Source: Gammaproteobacteria bacterium (GTDB lineage: Bacteria; Pseudomonadota; Gammaproteobacteria; Pseudomonadales; Pseudohongiellaceae). Taken from it: a stretch of DNA of 36,254 bases. The DNA lies in NCBI GenBank assembly GCA_030682575.1, contig JAUXNX010000017.1, positions 1 through 36,254 on the forward strand, read 5' to 3'. The translations under genes were made by a program, and so were the position numbers. This document shows positions 16,125-25,406 of this stretch, piece by piece. The stretch's first letter is position 1, and each line of letters opens with the position of its first letter. The notes below the pieces were generated by a model. That model was not told the DNA's origin and searched no databases. It saw only the letters and a program-made list of their open reading frames with translations.

Positions 16125-16808
16125 TTACAGCGGCCCGAGCAACACATCCAACTCCTGCAAACGTTCGGGGGTGCCAATGTCCATCCAGTGACCGTGATAA
16201 TACTCGCCTGCTATCGTGCCCGCCCTCATGCCTGCATCCAGCAACGGGCGCAGTGGCAAAGGTTCAGCAGACACACCCGCAAAAAACGCCGGATGCATGA
16301 CGCTGACCCCGCTATAGGTCACCGCACGACCAGGCACTGCACTGGCCTTCAAGTGCAGGCGACCATTGTTGTCCAGAATGAAGTCCCCTTCCGGGTGATG
16401 TTCGGGATTGTTCACCATCAACAGTCGTGCCAGCGTGGTCACGCCATCAATAGGCTGCAGATCGGCATAGTCGTAGTCCGTCCAGATATCACTGCTCACT
16501 ACAATGAAGGGGGCGTCACCGAGCAAGGGCAGCGCCTTTGCGATACCGCCTGCAGTTTCCAGTCGCGCTGTCTCACGAGAGTACATGATGTTCACACCCC
16601 ACGCTGATCCATTGCCGAGCGCCTCTTCAATCATGTCGCCGAGGTAGAAGTGATTGATGACGATGTCCTGCACTCCAGCGCGGGCCAGATTAACGATGTG
16701 ATGTTCGATCAGAGAACACCTCCCGGCACGCAACAAAGGCTTGGGCAAGGTATCTGTCAGCGGACGCATGCGTGTGCCCAGACCGGCGGCGAGAATCATG
16801 GCCTTCAT
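16125..16808 (-). CDS. murU: N-acetylmuramate alpha-1-phosphate uridylyltransferase
   Basis: A 227-residue sugar-nucleotide transferase with the signature LAAGLGTRMRPLTDTLPKPL at the N-terminus, the LETAGGIAKAL and VVSSDIWTDYD (metal-binding Asp) segments and a short C-terminus ending HGHWMDIGTPERL. In the MurU-AmgK recycling route it turns MurNAc-1-phosphate into UDP-MurNAc, bypassing de novo synthesis and giving tolerance to fosfomycin. The assignment rests on length and on the upstream kinase gene ten bases away; a generic mannose- or glucose-1-phosphate transferase is the alternative. Confidence 0.88.
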   Translation of the reverse strand: MKAMILAAGLGTRMRPLTDTLPKPLLRAGRCSLIEHHIVNLARAGVQDIVINHFYLGDMIEEALGNGSAWGVNIMYSRETARLETAGGIAKALPLLGDAPFIVVSSDIWTDYDYADLQPIDGVTTLARLLMVNNPEHHPEGDFILDNNGRLHLKASAVPGRAVTYSGVSVMHPAFFAGVSAEPLPLRPLLDAGMRAGTIAGEYYHGHWMDIGTPERLQELDVLLGPL

Positions 16809-16818
16809 TCACGTGACC

Positions 16819-17979
16819 TCATGGGACTTCCTTGATGGCATCGGCTTCAAGGGCATCGGCTGCAACAACATCGGTTTCTACTGCATACGCCTTGAGCTTT
16901 CGCTGCGCCAACGGCAACACCTTGCTTTGGAACCACTGCATGAACTCGCTCATCTCCGGATGCTGGGCCGCCACGCGCAGAACATAGCCGATCACCAGCG
17001 GCACGTCCGCCATATAGCGCGGCTTGCCATCACGCAGATGCAGGCGACAGAAAATGCCGATGACCTTGATGTGACGCTGCTGCCCCATCAGGTCGAAGTC
17101 GCGCAGAAAGCTTTCTGCGGTCGAAACGTCATCATCGGAAAGTATGCCGCGCTTCACGGCTGCGGAACGAAACTGCAGCGCCCATTCGCGCACGCGCTCC
17201 TGAGGCCAGACGATATAGCAATCGCGCAGCAGGGAGACGAGATCGTAGGTGCAGGCACCCACAACTGCGTCCTGAAAGTCGATCACACCCGGCGCGTGAC
17301 GCAGATCGCCCCCGATAATCATGAGATTGCGGGAGTGGTAATCACGGTGTACGCAGACCGGCACCTGCGCGAGTGCGGCATCCTCCAGAAACGTCCAGGT
17401 CCGATCAAGCAACGCCTTTTCTTCGTCGTTGAGGGTCAGTCCCAGAAAGCGTTCGCAGAACCAGTTGTCGAACAACGACAACTCCGTGCGCAGCAGCTTT
17501 CTGTCATAAGGTGCCAGCTCGCTGCTTTTGCCGTTTGCCTGCAGCTCGATGAGCGCAGCCATTGCCGCAGTATAAAGTTGATCTGCATTGTCATCATTCA
17601 CAGCACGGCTCTGCAACAGCGTCGGCAAATAGAGCGTGTCGCCGAAGTCTTCCAGCAGCATGAAGCCCTGTTCGTAATCCACAGCAAGTACACGTGGGGT
17701 CAACAAACCAGCCTCGCGAAACAGCCGCGCGATCTTCACGAAACGATGACAATCCTCGTGGGCAGGCGGCGCATCAACCAGCACCCACGAAGAAGATGCC
17801 AGACGAATGCGGAAATAGCGCCGGAAACTGGCATCGCCGGAAACGGTTTCGACCTCAGCCTGGGCCAAGCGGGGCAGAAGCTTCGCGCCCCCCTTTTCTT
17901 CAAGCCCCCCCTCTGCCAGGCAGTGTCGCGCCCAGGCTGCCAGTGCACTCTTTCTGTGATCCATAAACCCCTGACCCAT
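16819..17979 (-). CDS. amgK: N-acetylmuramate/N-acetylglucosamine kinase (anomeric sugar kinase)
   Basis: A 386-residue phosphotransferase of the aminoglycoside-kinase fold. N-lobe: VSGDASFRRYFRIRL and the hinge LLEDFGDTLYLP; catalytic loop VCVHRDYHSRNLMI with the Asp and Asn; metal site GVIDFQDAVVG; then TYDLVSLLRDCYIVW. AmgK phosphorylates MurNAc and GlcNAc at the anomeric carbon, supplying MurU directly downstream. The ATG at 17979 has GGGAA five bases upstream. It is divergent from lptD with a 149-base gap, the same arrangement as in pseudomonads. Confidence 0.92.
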   Translation of the reverse strand: MGQGFMDHRKSALAAWARHCLAEGGLEEKGGAKLLPRLAQAEVETVSGDASFRRYFRIRLASSSWVLVDAPPAHEDCHRFVKIARLFREAGLLTPRVLAVDYEQGFMLLEDFGDTLYLPTLLQSRAVNDDNADQLYTAAMAALIELQANGKSSELAPYDRKLLRTELSLFDNWFCERFLGLTLNDEEKALLDRTWTFLEDAALAQVPVCVHRDYHSRNLMIIGGDLRHAPGVIDFQDAVVGACTYDLVSLLRDCYIVWPQERVREWALQFRSAAVKRGILSDDDVSTAESFLRDFDLMGQQRHIKVIGIFCRLHLRDGKPRYMADVPLVIGYVLRVAAQHPEMSEFMQWFQSKVLPLAQRKLKAYAVETDVVAADALEADAIKEVP

Positions 17980-18128
17980 CAACGTTCCCGAACTGCAGTG
18001 TTTCTATAAAAACCCCAATGAATTATTATGCGGCTCACTGATCGACGCCCCCGGAAGCCATATCCTGACGCAGCGGTCTCAAGCAGTAGCCCCCAAACCC
18101 GACGTATTCTATTGGATTGCCTGCAACA

Positions 18129-20813
18129 ATGCAGTTTAGAAAAAGCCTCTTGTACTCCAACATCTCCCTGATTATCTCTGCGGGTGTGCTGATGTGTCAG
18201 CCTGGCGCACAGGTATTTGCGCAGACGCCCGCCCAGAACCAGAATCAAGGCCAATGGACCTGCAGTGCCAACGCCAATGGCAACTGGCAGTGCATCGAAA
18301 ATCCCGTTGCAGCACGCACTACCACCACTACCGGTGTCGTGGTAACCAGTGGGGGTGGTGAACGCACTATCAGCCAGGGAAGTCAGAGGACTCAGGGAGG
18401 CGCAGGCATCCGCAATGTAACAAACCAGCCAACGGCATTGGACTGGGTCACATCGGACCAGATGACGGCCGAACAGCGTGCAACGGTGCCTGCCAACTGT
18501 TGCGGCGCCTTTGTGGAGCCGGCGCGCCAGGGGCTCGATGGTCAACCCGTCGATCCAGAGGCCGATCCGAATACATCCCCCACTCTGTTCACTGCCCCCG
18601 GTGGCATTGACCAGACCAGCGGCAGTGCCAGCGTCATCAATATCAATGGCGATGTGTTCATCCAGCAGGGCAACCGCACCGTGCAGAACACCATAGCAAC
18701 TGTCATTGATCGGGATGCCGATACCATCACATTGAATGGTAGCGTGACCTTCCGCGAACCCGGCGTAGTGATGACCGGTAATTCCGCCTTCATCGACCAG
18801 GCCAACCGCAGCAACCGCCTTGAGAACGCCAATTACGTGCTGCATCAATACGGCGTGCACGGTGCCGCCAGTGTCGTCATCTATGACAGCGGTGGCGAAG
18901 TGCTGGCCATCGAGAACGGTGAGTTCAGCCGCTGCGAACCCGGTAACGAATTCTGGATACTGCAGGCACGCAGCATGACGCTGGACACCGGCGCCGGTAT
19001 TGGCACCGCCACAGCAGTCACACTGCGTATCAAGGATGTGCCGATATTCCACTATCCCTTCACAGTACCCTTTCCGCTCGGCGATCAGCGTGTCTCCGGT
19101 TTTCTCGCTCCAAGCATCGGCTCCACCAGCGATGGCGGTCTCGACATCGAGATGCCCTACTACTTCAATCTGGCGCCGCACTACGATGCGACCCTTACAC
19201 CCCGCTTCATCGCCGACCGTGGTGTGATGGCGGCGGCAGAAGTTCGCTATCTCGCCAGTTGGTCCATGAACACGGTCAATGTTGCTGCGCTGCCAAATGA
19301 CAGGCGCTACAACGTCGCAACCGCCAGTGTGCCAGGAAGTAATTCCCCGTCTGTAGAGAAGCGTTGGTTCATGGGCTTTGAGCACGATGGCGCGCTCGGC
19401 GAAAACTGGACCACACAGATCAATTACGAGTCTGTCAGCGACGATGACTATTTTCATGATTTGGGTAGCAGCGGACTGAACATCTCCAGCCGCACACACC
19501 TGCAGCGTACCGGCGCACTGAATTACCGTTCCGGAAATTGGTACGGCGGCACGCGTGTGCAGCGCATCGATATCATTGACCCCTTTATCTCGGCGAGCGA
19601 CTTGAACATCCCCTACGACCGCCTGCCGGAACTGACACTGGGCACCAAATATAGCCTCGGTCCACTGGAAATCGGCTTTGATGCCAGCCACGTGCGCTTC
19701 GACCGCTCACTGGAAGACAGTCTGCTCACCCAGAGTCAATTGGATAATGGCGCGTTGGTCACCGGCGCCCGGGCCCACGTAGAGCCACATATAAGCCTGC
19801 CAATCCGGGGGGCTGCAGGGTTCTTCGTGCCTACTGCCAAATACAAGTACACCACGTGGGAACTGGAACAACAGGCTGACGGAACTGACGACAACCCCGA
19901 TCGCGGCATTGGGGTATTCAATCTGGATACCGGTCTGATCTTCGAACGCCCCTTGAGTGGCGGATTCATCCAGACTCTGGAGCCGCGCCTCTACTATCTA
20001 TATAGCCAGCAGAAGGATCAGTCTCTTCTGCCTACCTTCGATAGCGCCCAGCTCAACTTCAGCTTCGCACAACTGTTCCGTGACAACCGCTTCAGCGGCC
20101 TGGACCGCATTGGCGATGCCGATCAACTCAGCGTGGCAATGGGCAGTCGCTTCATCAACAGCAGAGGTGAGGAGAAGGCGCGCGTCAGCGTTGGCCAGAT
20201 CCATTACTTCACTGATCGCATCGTCTCTCTCGACAGTCTGCTGCAGAGCTGGGTAACGCTGCAGGCCCGTAACACAGAACGTTCGGCTCTTGCTGGCGAA
20301 GCCATGTACCAATTCAATGACCGCTGGCGCATGGACACCGACCTGCAATGGAATCAGGATCTCCATCGTGCTGATGAGGGTAGCTTCGCGCTGCGCTACC
20401 AGTCCGACGAGAACCACATTTTCAACATTGGCTACCGCTACCGACTGCTGGTGGATCTGTACGGACCACCACCGCCAGGGATCGATCCGCGCATCAAGCA
20501 GACGGACATTTCCGGTATCTGGCCACTGAACAATAATTGGCGTTTGCTGGGTCGATGGCACTATGATCACAGCAACAGCCGGAACCTCGACACCTTCGCA
20601 GGAGTCGAATACAGCAATTGTTGCGCCACGATCAGACTGGTGGGCAGGGAATGGGTCGATGACGACGAATTCTTCCTGCTGCGGAACGAGAGCAATACCG
20701 GCGTATTTTTTCAACTGACTCTTAACGGCCTTGGCGATATAAGCGGCGGTGGAATCAGCAGGCTACTCAGTGACGGCATCCTGGGTTTCAGGGAGTATGG
20801 GGAAAATGAATAG
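18129..20813 (+). CDS. lptD: LPS-assembly outer-membrane protein
   Basis: An 894-residue beta-barrel that, with LptE, inserts LPS into the outer leaflet. The ATG at 18129 begins a signal peptide ending near QVFAQ; a TTG at 18117 is also in frame. The N-terminal OstA/jelly-roll domain (about 165-290) includes DADTITLNGSVTFREPG; the barrel follows to the C-terminus. Conserved disulfide cysteines are present: Cys269 in FSRCEPGNEFW and the Cys831-Cys832 pair in SNCCATIRLVGREW. Extra cysteines occur in the Gln/Asn-rich N-terminal extension (Cys45, Cys55) and in PANCCGAFVEP (124-125). The stop overlaps surA by eight bases. Confidence 0.96.
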   Translation: MQFRKSLLYSNISLIISAGVLMCQPGAQVFAQTPAQNQNQGQWTCSANANGNWQCIENPVAARTTTTTGVVVTSGGGERTISQGSQRTQGGAGIRNVTNQPTALDWVTSDQMTAEQRATVPANCCGAFVEPARQGLDGQPVDPEADPNTSPTLFTAPGGIDQTSGSASVININGDVFIQQGNRTVQNTIATVIDRDADTITLNGSVTFREPGVVMTGNSAFIDQANRSNRLENANYVLHQYGVHGAASVVIYDSGGEVLAIENGEFSRCEPGNEFWILQARSMTLDTGAGIGTATAVTLRIKDVPIFHYPFTVPFPLGDQRVSGFLAPSIGSTSDGGLDIEMPYYFNLAPHYDATLTPRFIADRGVMAAAEVRYLASWSMNTVNVAALPNDRRYNVATASVPGSNSPSVEKRWFMGFEHDGALGENWTTQINYESVSDDDYFHDLGSSGLNISSRTHLQRTGALNYRSGNWYGGTRVQRIDIIDPFISASDLNIPYDRLPELTLGTKYSLGPLEIGFDASHVRFDRSLEDSLLTQSQLDNGALVTGARAHVEPHISLPIRGAAGFFVPTAKYKYTTWELEQQADGTDDNPDRGIGVFNLDTGLIFERPLSGGFIQTLEPRLYYLYSQQKDQSLLPTFDSAQLNFSFAQLFRDNRFSGLDRIGDADQLSVAMGSRFINSRGEEKARVSVGQIHYFTDRIVSLDSLLQSWVTLQARNTERSALAGEAMYQFNDRWRMDTDLQWNQDLHRADEGSFALRYQSDENHIFNIGYRYRLLVDLYGPPPPGIDPRIKQTDISGIWPLNNNWRLLGRWHYDHSNSRNLDTFAGVEYSNCCATIRLVGREWVDDDEFFLLRNESNTGVFFQLTLNGLGDISGGGISRLLSDGILGFREYGENE

Positions 20814-22149
20814 TTTCAAAATGAAGCACCGCACCGGCGCGCTGAGCACCACTGCAATCGTGTTGGCAGGCATGGTTCTTGTCAGCAGTTTGTATGCGCC
20901 TTCTGTCTCTGCACAACGTCAGGTACTGGACAAGGTCGTCGCAATAGTTGACGAGGGTGTGGTGCTGCAAAGCGAACTGGATGCACGTCTTGAACAGGTG
21001 CGCTCCCAGGTTCTTGCTACGGGTCAGTCCATGCCACCAGCCGCAGAGCTGCGCACTCAGATCATAGAGATGCTGGTTGTGGAAAACCTGCAGTCGCAGT
21101 TGGCTGCACGCATGGGGATCCGATACGACGATGACACTGTCAACAGCGTGATGCAGACACTGGCCGAGCAGAACAACCTGACCTTTGAAGACTATATCGA
21201 TGCTTTGGAGGCTGCCAACCAGTACATCGCGACGCGCGAACAGATCCGCAAGGAACTGTCACTGCGCGACCTTCAGCGCGGCATGGTCAATCGCCGCATC
21301 AATATCACCGATCAGGAAATCGAGAACTTCCTGAACTCGGAGATGGGTCGCGTCACCATGGCTCCCGATTACCTGGTGGATCAGACCCTGATTCCGGTAG
21401 GCGAAAATGATCCTGCCGATCTGATCCAGGCCAAGCAGGAATTCGCCCAGCAGATGTTGGATGCAATTCAGAGCGGCACCGATTTTGCGACCGCAAGACA
21501 GATAGCTCAGCGTGGAGCCACGGCGACTCCCCCCACAGCATTTCCCGTCACGGGTGGAGAGCTTGGCTGGCGCAAAGCGGAGGCTCTGCCTACCCTGTTC
21601 GTGGACATCGTTCCCACGATGAGGTCTGGCGAAGTCCGCGGTCCTGTCCGCAGCCCGAGCGGTTTCCACCTGATCAAATTGAGTGAAATACGTGGCGACA
21701 TAAACAGCCTGGTCAATCAAACTCGTGCCCGTCACATTCTGATCACCCCCAATGAAATCCGCACCGAAGAACAGGCCAAGGCCTTGATCGACAACCTGCA
21801 CGCCCGCATCGTCAATGGCGAGAGTTTTGCCGACATTGCGCGCCAGAACTCCGACGACTCTGCATCTGTTGTGGCCGGCGGTGACATGGGCTGGGCCAAC
21901 GAAGGTGGCTTGCCTCGCGATTTCGAAACAGTCATTCAATCGCTGGACATAGGCGAACTGAGTGAACCCTTCCGTACCAGCTTCGGCTGGCACATAGCCG
22001 AAGTGATGGAGCGACGTGAACGGGACATGAGCCGCGAGTTCAGTCGGCAACAGGCCGAAAACACATTGCGTAACCGCAAGTTTGAAGTGGAATTGCAGAA
22101 CTGGTTGATCGAGATTCGCGAACAAGCCTACGTCAAGGTCATTCCCTGA
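20806..22149 (+). CDS. surA: Periplasmic chaperone / peptidyl-prolyl isomerase
   Basis: A 447-residue SurA that escorts outer-membrane proteins, LptD included, across the periplasm. The ATG at 20806 has GGGAG ten bases upstream and overlaps the lptD stop. A signal peptide ends near SVSAQ. The chaperone domain covers about 30-170 (LDKVVAIVDEGVVLQSELDA), then two parvulin domains: the first (about 175-285) is degenerate, with YLVDQTLIPV where active ones have the RARHIL pattern; the second (about 290-395) has it as TRARHILI plus GGDMGWANEGGLP and FGWHIAEVMERR. The C-terminal helix closes the chaperone module. Operon with lptD, pdxA and rsmA. Confidence 0.96.
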   Translation: MNSFKMKHRTGALSTTAIVLAGMVLVSSLYAPSVSAQRQVLDKVVAIVDEGVVLQSELDARLEQVRSQVLATGQSMPPAAELRTQIIEMLVVENLQSQLAARMGIRYDDDTVNSVMQTLAEQNNLTFEDYIDALEAANQYIATREQIRKELSLRDLQRGMVNRRINITDQEIENFLNSEMGRVTMAPDYLVDQTLIPVGENDPADLIQAKQEFAQQMLDAIQSGTDFATARQIAQRGATATPPTAFPVTGGELGWRKAEALPTLFVDIVPTMRSGEVRGPVRSPSGFHLIKLSEIRGDINSLVNQTRARHILITPNEIRTEEQAKALIDNLHARIVNGESFADIARQNSDDSASVVAGGDMGWANEGGLPRDFETVIQSLDIGELSEPFRTSFGWHIAEVMERRERDMSREFSRQQAENTLRNRKFEVELQNWLIEIREQAYVKVIP

Positions 22150-22197
22150 CGGACTCTTGCACGCTCTCTCCAGCTAACGCTCTCTCTAACGAATCAA

Positions 22198-22213
22198 GGC
22201 CTGTAATCAGGCC
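22198..22213 (+). promoter_or_regulatory. Hairpin just before the pdxA ribosome site
   Basis: GGCCTG-TAAT-CAGGCC forms a perfect 6-bp stem with a 4-nt loop, ending two bases before the AGGA ribosome site of pdxA. Just upstream, ACGCTCTCTC is repeated exactly at 22161-22170 and 22177-22186. The stem could set pdxA translation or mark a processing site between surA and pdxA. Confidence 0.45.
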
Positions 22214-22224
22214 GCAGGAACACC

Positions 22225-23229
22225 GTGATTGATCGTATCGCCATCACGCCCGGCGAACCTGCGGGCATAGGCCCGGATATCTGCATCCAGCTCGCCCAGC
22301 AATCAGATCCGGACAGCGAACGCATCGTTGTCGCTGATCCCGATCTGTTGCAGCAACGTGCAGAGCGGCTTGGTCTCCCCCTGACTCTCCGACCGTTTTC
22401 CATTGATGCGCCACGTGAAGCCAGTGCTGCGGGAGAGCTGAGCATCATTCCTGTGCTTCTGCGTGCGCCCGTGGTTCCCGGCAAACTGAACGTCGCCAAC
22501 GCCACTTATGTGCTTGACACCCTGCGCACTGCCGTGCGGTTCTGTCAGGACGGCAAGACCGATGCGATGGTCACCGGCCCTGTGCAAAAGAGCATCATCA
22601 ACGACGCTGGCTTTTCATTCACGGGACACACCGAATTTCTCGCCGATCTGTGCCAGCGCGAGCTGACCGTGATGATGCTGGCTACTGAAGGGTTGCGTGT
22701 GGCACTTGCCACCACGCACTTGCCTTTGGCCCAGGTACCTGCCGCGATCACCAAACCTCTACTGCGCAGTATCATCCGGACTCTGGACTCTGACTTGCGC
22801 TTGCGTTTCGGCATTGCCAGACCTGCGATTCTGGTCTGCGGTCTGAATCCCCACGCGGGCGAAGGTGGACACCTTGGCCGTGAAGAGATCGAGACCATCG
22901 AACCGGTGCTGGAAGAGATGCGCGCACTGGGCATTCATCTGATGGGCCCATTGCCGGCCGACACATTGTTTACCGACAAATATCTGGCCAATGCCGATGC
23001 CGTGTTGTCGATGTATCACGATCAGGGCTTGCCTGTACTCAAATTCAAGGGCTTTGGCAACGCCAGCAATATCACGCTTGGGCTACCCATCATCCGCACC
23101 TCCGTCGACCACGGTACAGCGCTCGATCTGGCAGGCACTGGCAAGGCCTTGATCGGCAGTCTGGTGGAAGCAATCGCCACGGCAAAAATCATGGCGCGTC
23201 ACACCCGCCAGGGAACGGTGCAACCATGA
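22225..23229 (+). CDS. pdxA: 4-hydroxythreonine-4-phosphate dehydrogenase
   Basis: A 334-residue PdxA, an NAD-dependent, metal-requiring enzyme of pyridoxal phosphate synthesis. The GTG start at 22225 has AGGA five bases upstream and gives the usual [14 protein letters not shown]-terminus. Other motifs: [14 protein letters not shown], the metal-ligand His in [11 protein letters not shown], the [17 protein letters not shown] segment, [17 protein letters not shown] and [16 protein letters not shown]. Length is normal. It overlaps rsmA by four bases (ATGA), implying coupled translation. Confidence 0.97.
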   Translation: MIDRIAITPGEPAGIGPDICIQLAQQSDPDSERIVVADPDLLQQRAERLGLPLTLRPFSIDAPREASAAGELSIIPVLLRAPVVPGKLNVANATYVLDTLRTAVRFCQDGKTDAMVTGPVQKSIINDAGFSFTGHTEFLADLCQRELTVMMLATEGLRVALATTHLPLAQVPAAITKPLLRSIIRTLDSDLRLRFGIARPAILVCGLNPHAGEGGHLGREEIETIEPVLEEMRALGIHLMGPLPADTLFTDKYLANADAVLSMYHDQGLPVLKFKGFGNASNITLGLPIIRTSVDHGTALDLAGTGKALIGSLVEAIATAKIMARHTRQGTVQP

Positions 23230-24098
23230 ACGACTACTCACACAAGCGCGGCGCTGGAGACAAATACGGCTCTGCAGAAAAGAAAGGCAGAGATCTGCAG
23301 GGTGATGGCTTTCATCACCAGGCCCGCAAACGCTTTGGTCAGAATTTCCTGCACGACCAGAACATCATCCAGCGCATAGTGCGCGCGATCCATCCAACAG
23401 ATGCTGATCACATGGTCGAGATCGGTCCGGGCCAGGGCGCGCTGACCCGTCATCTGCTGGCCACGTGCGGGAGACTTGACGCCGTGGAGCTGGACCGCGA
23501 TCTCGCGACCTATCTTGAACAAACGCTGGGAATTGACCCGCGTTTCTCGCTGCATCAAGGCGACGTACTGAAGTTCGACTTCAGTACACTGAGCGACACA
23601 CCCGGTTCATTGCGTATAGTGGGCAACCTGCCCTACAACATCTCCACACCCTGCATGTTCCACCTGCTCAATTTCAGTAAGTTCATCAAGGACATGACGT
23701 TCATGCTGCAGCTCGAAGTGGTGCAGCGTCTCGCCGCACTGCCCGGAGACGAACACTATGGGCGCCTCGGGATCATGATGCAGTACCACTGCGAGGTGGA
23801 GCATCTGTTTGACGTACCTGCCACTGCTTTTGTGCCGCAGCCGAAAGTCTGCTCGGCAATCGTGCGCCTGACACCACACAAGAATCCTCCCGTGAAAGTG
23901 CAGGATGTGCGTTGCTTGCAGGATGTTGTTCGCGTGGCGTTCACGCAGAGACGCAAGACCTTGAAGAACAGTCTGCGCACCCTGATATCTGAGGCAGAGT
24001 TGAGCAAGTTGCCCATCGACCTGGGATTGCGACCGGAGAACCTTACTCTCGCGGAATACGCTATGATAAGCGACACTATTTACCAGCCTGACCGGTAG
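23226..24098 (+). CDS. rsmA: 16S rRNA dimethyladenosine transferase
   Basis: A 290-residue RsmA (KsgA), which dimethylates the two adjacent adenosines near the 3' end of 16S rRNA (A1518/A1519 in E. coli). Motifs: [18 protein letters not shown] site [24 protein letters not shown], and the catalytic NLPYNIS. The C-terminal helical domain has [17 protein letters not shown]. An N-terminal extension of about 30 charged, Gly-rich residues precedes the conserved core, more than usual; the start is nevertheless supported by the ATGA overlap with pdxA. Confidence 0.97.
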   Translation: MNDYSHKRGAGDKYGSAEKKGRDLQGDGFHHQARKRFGQNFLHDQNIIQRIVRAIHPTDADHMVEIGPGQGALTRHLLATCGRLDAVELDRDLATYLEQTLGIDPRFSLHQGDVLKFDFSTLSDTPGSLRIVGNLPYNISTPCMFHLLNFSKFIKDMTFMLQLEVVQRLAALPGDEHYGRLGIMMQYHCEVEHLFDVPATAFVPQPKVCSAIVRLTPHKNPPVKVQDVRCLQDVVRVAFTQRRKTLKNSLRTLISEAELSKLPIDLGLRPENLTLAEYAMISDTIYQPDR

Positions 24099-24139
24099 CG
24101 ATCCATCTCAGTCGAGGGCGGCAGTAGAGGAGAAGTCAC

Positions 24140-24529
24140 ATGTTCAAGAATGAAGTAGTACATCAAGACATCGACATTTCCGTAAAGACCCAGTACCTGC
24201 AGGAACAGTCTGACCCGGAGAACAATCGTTACGTGTTCGCCTACACGATCGACATCGAGAACAAGGGCGAGAAGCCGGTGAAGCTGCTCTCACGCCACTG
24301 GATCATCACGGATGACAACGACAAGGTCGAGGAAGTCCGTGGTACTGGCGTCGTGGGTCAGCAGCCGCTCATTGAGCCCGGACAAGTGTTTCACTACACC
24401 AGTGGAGCTGTTTTGACCACAGGCTTTGGCACCATGCAGGGCAGTTATGAAATGGTCAGCGCGGATGGTGAGAAGTTCGCCGCAACGATTCCGGCGTTCC
24501 TGCTGTCCAGACCATTGAGTGTCCATTGA
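24140..24529 (+). CDS. apaG: ApaG domain protein
   Basis: A 129-residue ApaG, a small immunoglobulin-like beta-sandwich protein that usually accompanies apaH. The hallmark GTGVVGQQPLIEPGQVFHYT is present (about residues 69-88), with RHWIITDDND before it. In bacteria its role is unclear; links to Co2+ tolerance have been described in enteric bacteria. GAGGAG lies seven bases before the ATG. It sits between rsmA and apaH, as in most gammaproteobacteria. Confidence 0.96.
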   Translation: MFKNEVVHQDIDISVKTQYLQEQSDPENNRYVFAYTIDIENKGEKPVKLLSRHWIITDDNDKVEEVRGTGVVGQQPLIEPGQVFHYTSGAVLTTGFGTMQGSYEMVSADGEKFAATIPAFLLSRPLSVH

Positions 24530-24548
24530 GAGATAGCCGTCGGGCGTT

Positions 24549-25364
24549 ATGTCAACTTATGTAATCGGAGATATTCAGGGTTGTTACAAACCACTGAGAC
24601 AGTTGCTCAAGAGCGTTGACTTCACGCCCACCAGGGATCGGCTCTGGTGTGTCGGCGATCTCATCAATCGCGGCCCCAAATCGCTCGACACCCTGCGCTA
24701 TCTCAAGGACATGGGCAACGCTGCCACCATCGTGCTCGGCAATCACGACCTGCATTTTCTCGCGATCTTCTACGGCTCCGCACCCAACCGCTCCAAGGAT
24801 ACGCTGCAACAATTGCTGGATGCTGCAGACTGCGAAGAACTGAGTACCTGGCTGCGTCATCGGCCGCTTGTCCACTACGAATGTATTGAAACAAACAAAG
24901 GGCCGCAGAATTTTCTGATGGTCCACGCCGGTGTTGCACCCAAGTGGACGCTGCAGAAAACTCTGCAATTGGCGGCAGAAGTTGAACTCACACTGCAAGG
25001 ACCTGACTTCAAACTTTTCTTCGACAACATGTATGGCGATACCCCGAAGCGCTGGAAAGAAAAACTCACGGGCTATGATCGTCTGCGTGTGATCACCAAC
25101 TACCTGACCCGAATGCGTTTCTGCAACGAGAGAGGAACCCTTGATCTGCAAGTCAAGGAAGGGCTTGCTTCCGCACCACCCGGCTTTCGCCCCTGGTATG
25201 AATTCGAGCAACTGACTCCCGCCACTACCATCCTGTTTGGCCACTGGGCTGCATTGGAAGGTCAGACCAATCGCGCACACGTCCATGCACTGGACACCGG
25301 CTGCGTGTGGGGGCGCGAACTCAGCATGATGCGGCTGGAGGATCACAAGCTGTTCAGCGTCTGA
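24549..25364 (+). CDS. apaH: Diadenosine tetraphosphatase (symmetrical)
   Basis: A 271-residue ApaH of the calcineurin-like phosphatase superfamily; it splits Ap4A into two ADP and also removes Np4 caps from RNA. Metal-site motifs: GDIQGCYKPLRQLL, VGDLINRGPKSL, GNHDLHFLAI, the MVHAGV segment and FGHWAALEG. The C-terminal half includes DTGCVWGREL. Length agrees with the family. Last gene of the lptD-to-apaH run; the next gene, cca, follows after 42 bases. Confidence 0.97.
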   Translation: MSTYVIGDIQGCYKPLRQLLKSVDFTPTRDRLWCVGDLINRGPKSLDTLRYLKDMGNAATIVLGNHDLHFLAIFYGSAPNRSKDTLQQLLDAADCEELSTWLRHRPLVHYECIETNKGPQNFLMVHAGVAPKWTLQKTLQLAAEVELTLQGPDFKLFFDNMYGDTPKRWKEKLTGYDRLRVITNYLTRMRFCNERGTLDLQVKEGLASAPPGFRPWYEFEQLTPATTILFGHWAALEGQTNRAHVHALDTGCVWGRELSMMRLEDHKLFSV

Positions 25365-25406
25365 TCCGGGCGTTACACTCCCCTCTGTCATCCACTAATT
25401 GCCAGC

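Noticed and set aside
16741-18009. 422-residue plus-strand frame opposite amgK
   Set aside because: Antisense shadow of amgK and the end of murU; no ribosome site and no family motifs.
17979-19691. 570-residue open frame on the minus strand opposite lptD
   Set aside because: It lies wholly antisense to a well-recognised lptD, has a biased Gly/Ala/Val/His composition typical of codon shadow, and shows no domain I recognise.
21259-22125. 288-residue minus-strand frame opposite surA
   Set aside because: Antisense shadow of surA with no start signal or domain.
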